DNA of 64,000 nt from PALSA-968 sp964387075 (GTDB lineage Bacteria; Bacteroidota; Bacteroidia; B-17B0; Aurantibacillaceae). Below the pieces are notes generated by a model. The model had not been told where the DNA came from. It worked only from the letters and a program-made list of their open reading frames with translations, and made no database searches. Location: NCBI GenBank assembly GCA_964387075.1, contig CAYLVB010000005.1:186001-250000 (forward strand), in the 5' to 3' direction. Positions 1-8,711 of this stretch are shown here, piece after piece; position 1 is the first letter of the stretch; each line of letters starts with the position of its first letter. The position numbers were made by a program, and so were the translations under genes.

Positions 1-1669
1 AAAAGAAGAGTCTAAAGTTGAGGCAAAAAAAGAAGAAGAACTTTCCTTTGAGGTAGCACCCCTAGCTGAAGAAAAAATAACCGGAGATCCCGCCCTGGAA
101 GTGGCGCCGCTAAAAGAAGAAGTTACCGCCGAGAAACTGGTGGCCGAGTTCGGTGAATACGACCCTACCCTCGACCTGGGTTCTTATAAAATGCCGGGGC
201 TCGACCTGCTCAACGATTACGGCAGGATCGAGACCGAAGTGAACCCGGAAGAGCTAAACATGAACAAGGATCGCATCATCAATACGCTGCGCAACTACGG
301 TATTGAGATCGAAAAGATCAAAGCCACGATCGGTCCCACTGTTACACTTTACGAAATTGTACCTGCCGCCGGCGTGCGCATCTCTAAGATCAAGAACCTG
401 GAGGACGATATCGCGCTCAACCTTGCAGCTTTAGGTATTCGTATCATCGCCCCTATTCCCGGCCGCGGCACCATTGGTATCGAGGTTCCGAACCAGAACC
501 CCGAAATGGTTCCGATGCGTAATATTCTTGCTACAGAGAAGTTCCAGAACACCACGTTCGATCTTCCGATTGCCTTGGGGAAGACCATCAGCAACGAAAC
601 CTATATCGCTGATCTTGCAAAGATGCCGCACTTACTGATGGCCGGCGCTACCGGACAAGGTAAATCAGTTGGTTTAAATGCCGTGCTGGTTTCTTTACTG
701 TACAAAAAACATCCTTCGCAGATAAAATTTGTATTGGTAGATCCCAAGAAAGTGGAATTGACGCTTTACAACAAAATTGAGCGTCACTACTTAGCCAAAC
801 TACCCAATTCAGAAGAAGCCATTATCACCGATAATCAAAAAGTAGTTCACACACTCAACTCGCTTTGCATCGAGATGGATAACCGTTATGCTTTGTTACA
901 GGATGCGGCTGCCAAGAACTTAAAAGAATACAACGCCAAATTCGTACAACGGAAATTAAACCCCAACGATGGTCACAAATTCCTGCCTTACATCATTGTG
1001 GTGGTGGATGAGTTTGCCGACCTGATCATGACCGCCGGCAAGGAGGTGGAGATGCCTATTGCCCGTATCGCTCAGTTAGCGCGTGCGGTTGGTATTCATT
1101 TGATCATTGCCACACAGCGGCCTTCCGTAAATATCATCACGGGTGTAATTAAAGCCAACTTCCCTGCCCGGGTTGCTTTCCGCGTAACCTCGAAGATCGA
1201 CTCGCGCACCATTTTAGATTCGGGCGGAGCCGAGCAATTGATCGGTCGCGGTGATATGTTATTGAGCACAGGTAACGACTTAATTCGCATTCAGTGCGCC
1301 TTTGTAGATACTCCCGAAATTGAAAAGATAACCGAGTTCATCGGCTCACAGCGTGGTTATTCAAGTGCTCATTTACTGCCTGAATACGTAGACGAGAACG
1401 CCGGCGGAATTGATGATATCGACCTGAGCGAGCGTGACAAGATGTTTGACGATGCCGCGCGTATGGTGGTTCAACATCAGCAGGGTTCAGCTTCACTTTT
1501 ACAGCGTAAACTCAAATTGGGCTATAACCGGGCCGGTCGCATCATCGACCAGTTGGAAGCCGCTGGTATTGTGGGAGCATTCGAGGGCTCAAAAGCCCGC
1601 GAGGTGTTGGTAAAAGATCCTGCTTCGCTGGAGGAAAAACTGAAGGAACTCAATACCAAAAAAGACTAA
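1..1669 (+). CDS. ftsK: FtsK/SpoIIIE-type DNA translocase, 3' part (5' end outside window)
   Basis: The frame is open from the window edge to the TAA at 1667-1669, so this is the C-terminal 555 residues of a longer protein; a GTG at 101 is internal. A Lys/Glu-rich linker is followed by the alpha/beta motor domain with Walker A GATGQGKS (about nt 644-667) and Walker B VVVDEFADL (about nt 1000-1026). A winged-helix gamma domain (from about nt 1432, ending near AGIVGAFEGSKAREVLV) is the part that reads chromosomal orienting sequences in this family. The family is a membrane-anchored, septal, hexameric ATPase that pumps chromosome-terminus DNA during division. The N-terminal membrane domain would lie upstream and cannot be checked here. 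Confidence 0.97.
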   Translation, partial: KEESKVEAKKEEELSFEVAPLAEEKITGDPALEVAPLKEEVTAEKLVAEFGEYDPTLDLGSYKMPGLDLLNDYGRIETEVNPEELNMNKDRIINTLRNYGIEIEKIKATIGPTVTLYEIVPAAGVRISKIKNLEDDIALNLAALGIRIIAPIPGRGTIGIEVPNQNPEMVPMRNILATEKFQNTTFDLPIALGKTISNETYIADLAKMPHLLMAGATGQGKSVGLNAVLVSLLYKKHPSQIKFVLVDPKKVELTLYNKIERHYLAKLPNSEEAIITDNQKVVHTLNSLCIEMDNRYALLQDAAAKNLKEYNAKFVQRKLNPNDGHKFLPYIIVVVDEFADLIMTAGKEVEMPIARIAQLARAVGIHLIIATQRPSVNIITGVIKANFPARVAFRVTSKIDSRTILDSGGAEQLIGRGDMLLSTGNDLIRIQCAFVDTPEIEKITEFIGSQRGYSSAHLLPEYVDENAGGIDDIDLSERDKMFDDAARMVVQHQQGSASLLQRKLKLGYNRAGRIIDQLEAAGIVGAFEGSKAREVLVKDPASLEEKLKELNTKKD

Positions 1670-1705
1670 TACCCAATTATCAATTTTTAGTACCTTAGGC
1701 TCTGC

Positions 1706-3077
1706 ATGAAACGCAGAGCCTTTGTTTTTTATATGCTTCTTTCATTCTTTACGCTCTCAGCACAGGTAAAGGACAAGAATTGGATGCTCACCGATTCTGT
1801 AAAGTATGAGCAGATAGACGCGGCTTACCGTTCTTTCATCGATTCACTTTTGGGCCGCTATCATAAAGAAACTTTTGATACCGCTCGTATAGACATACTG
1901 CTTACCCTGGCGGAAGGAATTGAGGATGACCGCATCTGGGTACATTACAACAAACTGGCCTATGATCTTGCCTGCAAAGGAGGGAACCAAAGGATACCTG
2001 CTGTATAAGGCCAATGCCATCAACAACATGGGGTATCATGCTCAAACCCTTGGAGATAATAAGAGAGCCATAGAACTTTATTCCCAATCACTGAGCCTGC
2101 GCGAAAAGATCGGGGATAAAAGCGGCATAGCCAATTCGCTGAACAACCTCGGGTATATATTTGACGACCTGGGCGATCTTGAAAAAGCAGAAGATTACTA
2201 CGCGCGCGCGCTAAAGATGCGCGAATTATCCGGTGAAAAGGAGGGGCTTGTGAATTCGCTCAATAACCTGGGCACGCTCTACTACGAAAAAAAGGATTTT
2301 GGAAAAGCAGCCGTGTTTTATGAACGATCGCTGAAGATCGCAAAGGAAATAAATTTCAAACGGGGTATTGGTTCGGCTTTGAACAATCTCGGAAACATTT
2401 ACAGCGAATACGGGGATAACCGGAAAGCCATTGAATACCAGGAAGCCGCGCTTAAGTACAAAGAAGAAGCCCTGGATGCGATGGGACTTTGCGGCACATA
2501 CCTGAATTTTGCCAATATCTACGAAGAGATGAATGAGAACAAAAAGGTGGAGGAATACGGACTCAAAGCCCTTGATCTTGCACAAAAAAAAGGCTTTACC
2601 GAACGCGTTCGCGATGCCTCCTGGATACTTTATCGATATTATAGACGCACGGCCAATTTTGAAAAAGCCCTCAACATGCATGTATTATACAAACGCATGG
2701 GCGACAGCGTCAACAACAAAACAATACGGGAATCTTCCTTAAAACAGCAATTCAAATACGAGTTTGAGATAAAAGAGAACGCCCTGAAGGCAGAACATGT
2801 GAAAGAACAGGCCCTGGCCGCATCAGAAAGTAAAAGACAAAAGCTCTTTATGATATTGATAGGCGCTGTGGCCCTGGGAGTCACCCTCGTAACGATCGTG
2901 GTTTTGCGAACGCTACGGGTTACCCGAAAACAAAAAATGATCATCGAAAAGCAGAAACAGGTAGTGGAAGAAAAGCAAAAAGAGATCCTCGACAGCATTC
3001 ATTACGCCAAACGTATACAGGGTTCCCTGCTTACCTCCGAAAAATACATTCAAAAAGTGTTGAAAAAACATGCATAA
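1706..3077 (+). pseudogene. TPR sensor protein, frameshifted and lacking its expected SpoIIE phosphatase domain
   Basis: Reading starts at ATG 1706 with a signal peptide (MKRRAFVFYMLLSFFTLSAQ). It leaves frame at 1976-1984, where one extra G in AAAGGAGGG moves the homologous reading (CKEGTKGYLLYKANAINNMG) into the next frame, which runs to 3077. The joined product has six or so TPR repeats, a membrane helix (about nt 2846-2910), and a coiled coil ending ILDSIHYAKRIQ...KHA. In related Bacteroidota proteins, including the one at 30433-32118, this linker leads directly into a SpoIIE/PP2C phosphatase domain; here a stop follows and no such domain remains. Two lesions suggest a decaying gene. A sequencing error could explain the frameshift but not the missing domain. 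Confidence 0.75.
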
Positions 3078-3078
3078 A

Positions 3079-3100
3079 ACCGCCCCTAAATCCCCCTTTC
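3079..3100. repeat. REP-like C-rich fragment after the truncated TPR gene
   Basis: The segment CGCCCCTAAATCCCCCTTTC lies two bases past the stop of the truncated TPR gene. It resembles the C-rich arms of intergenic palindromic repeats common in Bacteroidota. It is a single arm without a visible partner, so the assignment is tentative. Its position at the point where the phosphatase domain was lost is suggestive. Confidence 0.35.
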
Positions 3101-3112
3101 CTGTAACAATAT

Positions 3113-3147
3113 TTTGGGTTTTTGGCGTTTAAAAATTAGTACCTTTA
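3113..3147 (+). promoter_or_regulatory. Bacteroidota-type promoter of the PD40 gene
   Basis: TTTG at 3113-3116 and TACCTTTA at 3140-3147 match the -33 TTTG and -7 TAnnTTTG elements with a 23-bp spacer, somewhat longer than the usual 19. The ATG at 3156 follows after 8 bases, so the leader is nearly absent. This favours 3156 over the in-frame TTG at 3114 as start. Confidence 0.5.
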
Positions 3148-3155
3148 GCGAGCCT

Positions 3156-6100
3156 ATGGTTGGTTTTAAACGATACGCGTTTCTTGCATTTTTCCTGTTC
3201 CCCGCCGTTTTTTTCGGGCAGTTCTACTATGGCCTGCAGCAGGAGTTTGGCAAGGCCCGGGAGCAATACCAACCTTTTTATTGGACCTATTACGGGTTCG
3301 ACCGCTACCAGGTGTATCTCTACGAAGGCTGCGAGGATATTGCCAAATACGTTTCTTACCGCATGGAATTCCACCTCAAGGACCTCGAAAAGAAGCTCGA
3401 TCACCAGGTGGATGATAAACTGCAGGTGCTTGTTTACAGCAACCAGGGCGATTTCAGGCAAACCAACCTCGGATTATCCTCAGATGAGACCACCAACACC
3501 GGCGGAACCACCAAGATCGTAGGCACCAAAATGAGCGTGTTCTTTAACGGTAACCATTTCGAGCTCGATAAGCAGATACGCGCCGGCATTGCCGAGATCA
3601 TCATCAACGACCTGCTGTATGGAGGAAGAACGCGCGATGTGATACGCAACTCGGCCCTGCTGGTTGTGCCCGATTGGTTCAAGAACGGGCTTATCTCCTA
3701 CCTCTCCGACCCCTGGAACACCGATCTCGATAACATCATCAACGACGGCATCACCAACGATCGCTATTTCAATTTCAATAAACTAGACCCAAGAGAAAAT
3801 GCCATTGCCGGCCACGCGCTTTGGCATTATATAGCCGATACTTATGGAGAATCCAGCATCGCCAACATTCTGTACATGACCAAAGTGTCGCGCAAGGTAG
3901 AGAACGCTTTTCTTTTCATCCTGGGCACCAACAGCCAGGGCCTGGTTTATGAATGGATCGATTCGCGCCTGCGTAATACAACCAATAACGACACAACCCG
4001 TAACCTGCCCAAGACTCAGCCTATCCTTGCTAAACCCAAAACGTCTAAAGACTATTACCAGTTAAAGATCAGTCCCGACGGGCAAAAGGCGGTGTACGTC
4101 ACCAACCAGATGACACAATACCGCGTTTACCTCATGGACCTGGTTACCGGCAAGAAAAAACGCATCACCAAAAGGAATCCGAAGATAGAAAGGCTGAACG
4201 ACCTTACGTATCCTTTACTCGCGTGGCACCCAACGGGTCAGGCCTTTGGCATGATACACGAAAAGAAAGGTGTTATTTATCTTACAACTTACAATATCGA
4301 GGATAATGAGAATTTCACCAAACCCATTACCGGCATCGAAAAGATAACTGATTTTGGATACAGCCCAGATGGAAAGAAACTGGTCTTCTCTGCTGTAAAA
4401 AAAGGAAAAGGCCAGAGTGACATTTTTGTGTACCAGGTAAACGCGGGCGGACTGGAACAGATAACCGACGACAGCTGGGATGATAACAACCCCCGCTTCA
4501 TTGGCAAAGGCAATATGATCGTGTTCTCATCCAACCGCCAGCACGATACATTGAAGGCAAGCGAGAGTGGTCGTTTTGACCTGGAGGAAAGCAAGTTCAA
4601 CGATATCTTCATGTACGATTACAAGACGAAGTCGAAACACCTGTACCGCGTTACCGATACCAAAAAGATCAACGAGACCAGTCCTTCTGATTTTTACGAA
4701 GGGCACTTTGCTTACCTGAGCGACCAGAATGGTATCAAGAACCGTTTTGTGGCCAAGCTCGACAGCGTTATCGCTTTTGTGGATACCACCGAACATTACC
4801 GCTACGTGTTCAACGCGCACGCGGTAACGAATTACAAGTTCAATGTACTGGAGAATGACATCAGCCTGAAAGCCGGCAAAGTGGCAGAGGTGTTCTTCCA
4901 CGACGGGAATCAATACATGTACGTAAGCCCCATCGACAAATCGATGCTGGAGAAGACAGCTTCCCTTAAGAACACCTTTTATCGCCGCAGCACTTTGTAC
5001 GGACAATCGAAGTCCGGCAGCATGAGCAACCCGCCCACTACAACAGGAAACGTTCCTCCGCCAAAAACTGAGACGAAGAAAGACACCTCCGGCAAGGTCG
5101 ATATCAACAACTATAATTTCAAAGGAGATAATCAACCCACCGTTACCACGTCTACAGTTATTCCAACAAATACTGTATCACCGGGTGTGACCAGCATGAC
5201 CGTTGCGCCTGCAGTACAGAACATGGGCAATGAGTTCAAGTTCCCTATCAGGCAGAACTATTATGTGAACTTTGCCATTGACAACGTGGTTGCACAGCTC
5301 GATAATTCGTTCATAGCCATGAGCTACCAGCCTTTCTCGTATTATTATATCAACCCGGGCGTCAACTTCTTTACCAAGATGGCGGCCAGTGATCTTTTTG
5401 AGGACTACCGCATCGTAGGCGGTTTCCGCGTTGGATGGAATTTCAATAACGAGTATTTTCTCAGCGTAGAGAATCGCAAAAAACTTTGGGACAAACAGCT
5501 GGTGCTGCACCGACTCGCGCTTCCTTACACGCTTAATACCAACCTTTACAGCAGCGTTAACTATTCGTATGAAGTAAAATCGCTTACGCACGATGTGCAG
5601 TATAAATTGAAATACCCGATCAACGAAGTGTCGAGCGTAAAAACAACGCTGTATTACCGCAACGACCGCTATGTGTTGAAAGCGCAGGATGACATTACAT
5701 TACCCATAAAACATCAGTACGATAACTGGGCCGGCGTGAAATCCGAATATATTTTTGACAATACCCGTTACCGCGGTCTCAATCTCTTCCACGGTTGGAG
5801 ACTGAAAGTATTTGGAGAGTATTACCGGCAAATCAATATAGATTCTATCGGTAAGCGCCACGATCTTATCGTATTTGGCGCCGACATCCGCCATTACCTG
5901 AAAGTTCATCGTAGCCTCATCTGGGCTAACCGTTTGGCGGGAAGCTCTTCGCTGGGTACCGACAGGCTTTGCTATTACCTGGGCGGGATCGATAATTGGA
6001 TCCTTGCCAAGTTCAATACCAACCAGGAGATCAAGCACGCTGAGAAATACGCTTTCCAGGCCATTGCCACCAATATGCGGGGCTTCCAGCAGAACGCGCG

Positions 6101-6467
6101 CAACGGAAATAATTTCGTGGTATGGAACACGGAGTTGCGCTGGCCGGTGTTCCAGTATTTCGCTAACCACCCCATCAGCTCCGACTTTTTCAATAACTTC
6201 CAGGTAGTAGGGTTTACGGATGTGGGTATGTGCTGGTATGGAGCCGATCCTTTCAGCGAAGAGAACACCACCAATAAATATTCGTTCACCCGCAACCCCA
6301 TTACCGTCATCATTTACGAGAAGAAACAGCCCATCATTGCCGGCTACGGTTTTGGCGTGCGCAGCAGGCTGTTTGGTTATTTTGTACGACTTGATTTTGC
6401 CTGGGGCCTGGATAACTACACCCAACAGAAGCGTATGACCACTTTCTCGCTCACCACTGATTTTTAA
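3156..6467 (+). CDS. Large secreted protein: degenerate peptidase-MA-like domain, TolB-like propeller, C-terminal barrel
   Basis: The product has 1103 residues and a signal peptide (MVGFKRYAFLAFFLFPAVFFGQ). Residues 30-285 resemble gluzincin-like peptidase_MA domains (DWFKNGLISYLS, GHALWHYIADTYG), but the expected HExxH is replaced by AEIIIND, so catalysis is doubtful. Residues 300-560 form PD40/TolB-like beta-propeller blades (ISPDGQKAVYVTN, YSPDGKKLVFSAV). A Pro/Thr/Ser linker precedes about 380 residues rich in alternating aromatic beta strands ending TTFSLTTDF, typical of an outer-membrane barrel. Location is probably outer membrane with periplasmic domains. I do not recognise a named function. 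Its stop overlaps the next start (TAATG). Confidence 0.8.
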   Translation: MVGFKRYAFLAFFLFPAVFFGQFYYGLQQEFGKAREQYQPFYWTYYGFDRYQVYLYEGCEDIAKYVSYRMEFHLKDLEKKLDHQVDDKLQVLVYSNQGDFRQTNLGLSSDETTNTGGTTKIVGTKMSVFFNGNHFELDKQIRAGIAEIIINDLLYGGRTRDVIRNSALLVVPDWFKNGLISYLSDPWNTDLDNIINDGITNDRYFNFNKLDPRENAIAGHALWHYIADTYGESSIANILYMTKVSRKVENAFLFILGTNSQGLVYEWIDSRLRNTTNNDTTRNLPKTQPILAKPKTSKDYYQLKISPDGQKAVYVTNQMTQYRVYLMDLVTGKKKRITKRNPKIERLNDLTYPLLAWHPTGQAFGMIHEKKGVIYLTTYNIEDNENFTKPITGIEKITDFGYSPDGKKLVFSAVKKGKGQSDIFVYQVNAGGLEQITDDSWDDNNPRFIGKGNMIVFSSNRQHDTLKASESGRFDLEESKFNDIFMYDYKTKSKHLYRVTDTKKINETSPSDFYEGHFAYLSDQNGIKNRFVAKLDSVIAFVDTTEHYRYVFNAHAVTNYKFNVLENDISLKAGKVAEVFFHDGNQYMYVSPIDKSMLEKTASLKNTFYRRSTLYGQSKSGSMSNPPTTTGNVPPPKTETKKDTSGKVDINNYNFKGDNQPTVTTSTVIPTNTVSPGVTSMTVAPAVQNMGNEFKFPIRQNYYVNFAIDNVVAQLDNSFIAMSYQPFSYYYINPGVNFFTKMAASDLFEDYRIVGGFRVGWNFNNEYFLSVENRKKLWDKQLVLHRLALPYTLNTNLYSSVNYSYEVKSLTHDVQYKLKYPINEVSSVKTTLYYRNDRYVLKAQDDITLPIKHQYDNWAGVKSEYIFDNTRYRGLNLFHGWRLKVFGEYYRQINIDSIGKRHDLIVFGADIRHYLKVHRSLIWANRLAGSSSLGTDRLCYYLGGIDNWILAKFNTNQEIKHAEKYAFQAIATNMRGFQQNARNGNNFVVWNTELRWPVFQYFANHPISSDFFNNFQVVGFTDVGMCWYGADPFSEENTTNKYSFTRNPITVIIYEKKQPIIAGYGFGVRSRLFGYFVRLDFAWGLDNYTQQKRMTTFSLTTDF

Positions 6468-6856
6468 TGGACACCCTCAATAAAAAAAGAAATATGAACG
6501 AAATACTGATCCTGCTTACAGTAGGACTCGCGGCCGGCATGCTTAGTGGCATGGTTGGCGTTGGCGGAGGCATCATCATTGTGCCTGCGCTGGTTTATTT
6601 CCTTGGCTTTTCGCAGCACTCGGCCCAGGGAACCACTTTGTTCATGTTCCTCTTCCCTATCGGAATATTGGGCGTGGTAAATTATTACAAAGCAGGCTAT
6701 GTGGATTGGAAGGCCGCTCTTTTTATCTGCACCACATTCATTGCAGGAAGTTATTTCGGCTCTAAACTTGCCATCAGCATCGACCAGGTAACCGTTAAAA
6801 GGATCTTCGGCGCCCTGATCGTGGTGATGGGAGTTAAAATGCTAATGGGTAAGTAA
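6467..6856 (+). CDS. Half-size TauE/SafE-type membrane transporter
   Basis: 129 residues from ATG 6467, which overlaps the upstream stop as TAATG, or 120 residues from ATG 6494 (MNEILILL), which looks equally good. Four predicted helices carry the family signature GMLSGMVGVGGGIIIVPAL near the start. Canonical TauE/SafE anion exporters have about 250 residues built from two such repeats. This is one repeat and would need to dimerise. Translational coupling to the upstream outer-membrane gene suggests co-expression. The substrate is unknown; the family exports sulfite, sulfoacetate and related anions. Confidence 0.85.
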   Translation: MDTLNKKRNMNEILILLTVGLAAGMLSGMVGVGGGIIIVPALVYFLGFSQHSAQGTTLFMFLFPIGILGVVNYYKAGYVDWKAALFICTTFIAGSYFGSKLAISIDQVTVKRIFGALIVVMGVKMLMGK

Positions 6857-6883
6857 ACACCACATCTAACGGGCTGGCCGAAG

Positions 6884-7020
6884 TTTGCCACAAAGGCACA
6901 AAGGCGCTAAGAAAAAAGTAAAAAGTCTCTTTTCTGTATTCGCAGTTCTTCCGGATGTTTCCTTCTGTATTGGCTGTTCCTTCGGCTGTTTCTTCGTGGC
7001 TTCGTGCCTTTGTGGCGAAC
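6884..7020. repeat. Inverted repeat pair upstream of the GxxExxY gene, with an internal tandem duplication
   Basis: The left arm 6884-6911 (TTTGCCACAAAGGCACAAAG...) and right arm 6992-7020 (CTTCGTGGCTTCGTGCCTTT...) are near-perfect inverse copies. Between them two diverged copies of a unit of about 31 bp lie in tandem (6932-6962 and 6963-6993, both beginning TTCTGTATT). A third copy in the right-arm orientation lies at 7493-7520. Translated frames through here only read the repeat and are not genes. Confidence 0.85.
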
Positions 7021-7046
7021 TGACGGTGCCCCGAAAGGAGTCGTAT

Positions 7047-7081
7047 TTTGCCATTGAGAAGCGCTAAAAAGTATATATTTG
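7047..7081 (+). promoter_or_regulatory. Promoter of the GxxExxY gene
   Basis: TTTG at 7047-7050 and a perfect TATATTTG at 7074-7081 (spacer 23 bp). The ATG at 7086 begins five bases after the -7 element, so the transcript is probably leaderless. Confidence 0.6.
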
Positions 7082-7085
7082 TCGC

Positions 7086-7490
7086 ATGTTATCCCCTGAA
7101 ATTGAACGTATAGGAAAGATCATTGTTAATTCTGCATTTAAAGTGCATAAGGAACTTGGGCCGGGTTTGCTTGAAAAAGTTTATGAGATCTGCCTTGAGC
7201 ATGAATTGAAAAAAGCCGGGCTTGATGTGGCAAGGCAGTTAGATGTTCCTATTGTTTACGACGGTTTACGATTTAACGAAGGACTCAGGCTCGATCTTCT
7301 GGTTGAAGATAAGGTCATCATTGAAGTCAAAGCTATTGAAACAGTAAATCCTGTTTGGGAAGCGCAGATCTTAAGTCATTTAAGGCTTACCGATAAGTCC
7401 CTCGGTTATCTTATTAATTTTAATGTGCCTTTAATAAAATCAGGGATCAGAAGATTTTTAAATAAAAATTTGACAATATCTTCCAATTAA
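7086..7490 (+). CDS. GxxExxY protein (PD-(D/E)xK nuclease-like fold)
   Basis: 134 residues. The family signature is present: AFKVHKELGPGLLEKVYEICL, containing G-P-G-L-L-E-K-V-Y. A nuclease-like core follows (RLDLLVEDKVIIEVKAIE, with D, E and K as candidate metal ligands). LINFNVPLIKSGIRRFLN is the typical C-terminus. The biological role of the family is not established. The gene has its own promoter and lies between copies of the same repeat (6884-7020 and 7493-7520), which breaks up the otherwise tight packing of the region. It looks like an acquired single-gene cassette. Confidence 0.9.
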   Translation: MLSPEIERIGKIIVNSAFKVHKELGPGLLEKVYEICLEHELKKAGLDVARQLDVPIVYDGLRFNEGLRLDLLVEDKVIIEVKAIETVNPVWEAQILSHLRLTDKSLGYLINFNVPLIKSGIRRFLNKNLTISSN

Positions 7491-7492
7491 AG

Positions 7493-7520
7493 CTTTGTGC
7501 CTTCGTGCCTTTGTGGCGAA
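7493..7520. repeat. Third copy of the CACAAAGGCAC-type repeat, abutting the M20 start codon
   Basis: CTTTGTGCCTTCGTGCCTTT followed by GTGGCGAA is a direct copy of 6992-7020 and ends one base before the ATG at 7521. The repeat therefore supplies the whole 5' flank of the downstream gene. The GTG at 7497, in frame with the M20 gene, lies inside the repeat and is not a credible start. Confidence 0.85.
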
Positions 7521-8711
7521 ATGACGATGATGGTAAATAGAATAAAACAAAAAGCTAAAGAACTTTATCCTTATCTACTGGAAGTGCGCCGTCATTTGCA
7601 CATGCATCCCGAGCTTTCCTTTAAAGAGACAGAAACCGCTAAATACATCAGTACACAGCTCACCAAAAACGGCATTGAACACAAAACCGGCATCGTAGGC
7701 ACCGGTATTGTAGCGCTGATCAAAGGCAAGAACCCCGAAAAGAAGTGCGTGTTGTTACGCGGCGACATGGATGCCCTACCCATCACCGAAAAGAACGATG
7801 TGCCTTACAAGTCGCAGAACGAAGGCGTGATGCACGCTTGTGGTCACGATGTGCACAGCACCTGCGCCCTGGGCGCAGCTATTATTTTGAACACGCTGAA
7901 AGATCAATTCGAAGGAACCGTAAAAATAATCTTCCAACCAGGAGAGGAATTACTGCCCGGCGGCGCTTCCCTGATGATCAAAGAAGGGATCTTAGAGAAC
8001 CCAAAAGTAGAAGCGGCTGTAGCATTGCACGTTTTTACCGACCTTGAAGCGGGGCAAGCCGGCTTCAAAAGCGGCATGTACATGGCCAGCACCGATGAGA
8101 TCTATTTAACTGTAACAGGCAAAGGGGGGCACGCCGCCATGCCTGCTGAGTATAATAACCCCATCTTAATTGCTGCTGAGATCCTGCTTGAGCTTAGCAA
8201 GCAATTTCCGAATGGCGGCAAACAGGAAATTCCTACCGTACTCGCCTTTGGAAAAATGCAGGCTAATGGCGCTACTAACGTGATACCGGAGAGTGTTAAA
8301 ATAGAAGGAACCTTTCGCACCATGGATGAGCAATGGCGCAAGGAAGCGCATCAACTCATCACCCAAACAGTAATGCGGATCGCCGATTCGAAGAACGCGA
8401 AGGCTGAGCTTAAAATAATGATCGGCTACCCTTTCCTGGTGAACAACGATGAGGTAACTAAAACGGTGCGCGCCGCTGCCGAAGAAATTTGCGGAAAGGA
8501 AAATATATCCGAATTACCGATGCGCATGACGGCCGAGGATTTTTCTTTCATTTCGCAGCAGGTTCCCTCCTGCTTCTTCCGCCTGGGCACGGGCAACAAA
8601 AAAGCGGGCATCACGGCCGGGGTTCACAATCCAAATTTCAATATCGACGAAAAGGCGCTGGAAACAGGGGCGGAGTTGATGGCAGGGGCAGCTATTAAAT
8701 TACTTTCGTGA
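7521..8711 (+). CDS. M20 family metallopeptidase / N-acyl-amino-acid amidohydrolase
   Basis: About 396 residues from ATG 7521 (ATGs at 7527 and 7530 are alternatives). HPELSFKE, the metal-site HACGHDVH, the catalytic/metal region FQPGEELLPGGA, and GGHAAMPAEYNNPI of the dimerisation domain identify the amidohydrolase subgroup that removes acyl groups from amino acids using two metal ions. A C-terminal HNPNFNIDE supplies the last ligand. No signal peptide is visible, so it is cytoplasmic. The natural promoter seems to have been displaced by the repeat next to its start. Its stop directly abuts the stop of the convergent gene, with no spacer. Confidence 0.95.
   Translation: MTMMVNRIKQKAKELYPYLLEVRRHLHMHPELSFKETETAKYISTQLTKNGIEHKTGIVGTGIVALIKGKNPEKKCVLLRGDMDALPITEKNDVPYKSQNEGVMHACGHDVHSTCALGAAIILNTLKDQFEGTVKIIFQPGEELLPGGASLMIKEGILENPKVEAAVALHVFTDLEAGQAGFKSGMYMASTDEIYLTVTGKGGHAAMPAEYNNPILIAAEILLELSKQFPNGGKQEIPTVLAFGKMQANGATNVIPESVKIEGTFRTMDEQWRKEAHQLITQTVMRIADSKNAKAELKIMIGYPFLVNNDEVTKTVRAAAEEICGKENISELPMRMTAEDFSFISQQVPSCFFRLGTGNKKAGITAGVHNPNFNIDEKALETGAELMAGAAIKLLS

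Noticed and set aside
6885..7067. 60-residue open frame (Cys-rich, FCIGCSFGCFFVASCLCGE)
   Set aside because: It is a translation of the inverted and tandem repeats; no promoter or family.
7497..7520. GTG 7497 as start of the M20 peptidase
   Set aside because: It lies inside a dispersed repeat; ATG 7521 follows directly and fits family length.
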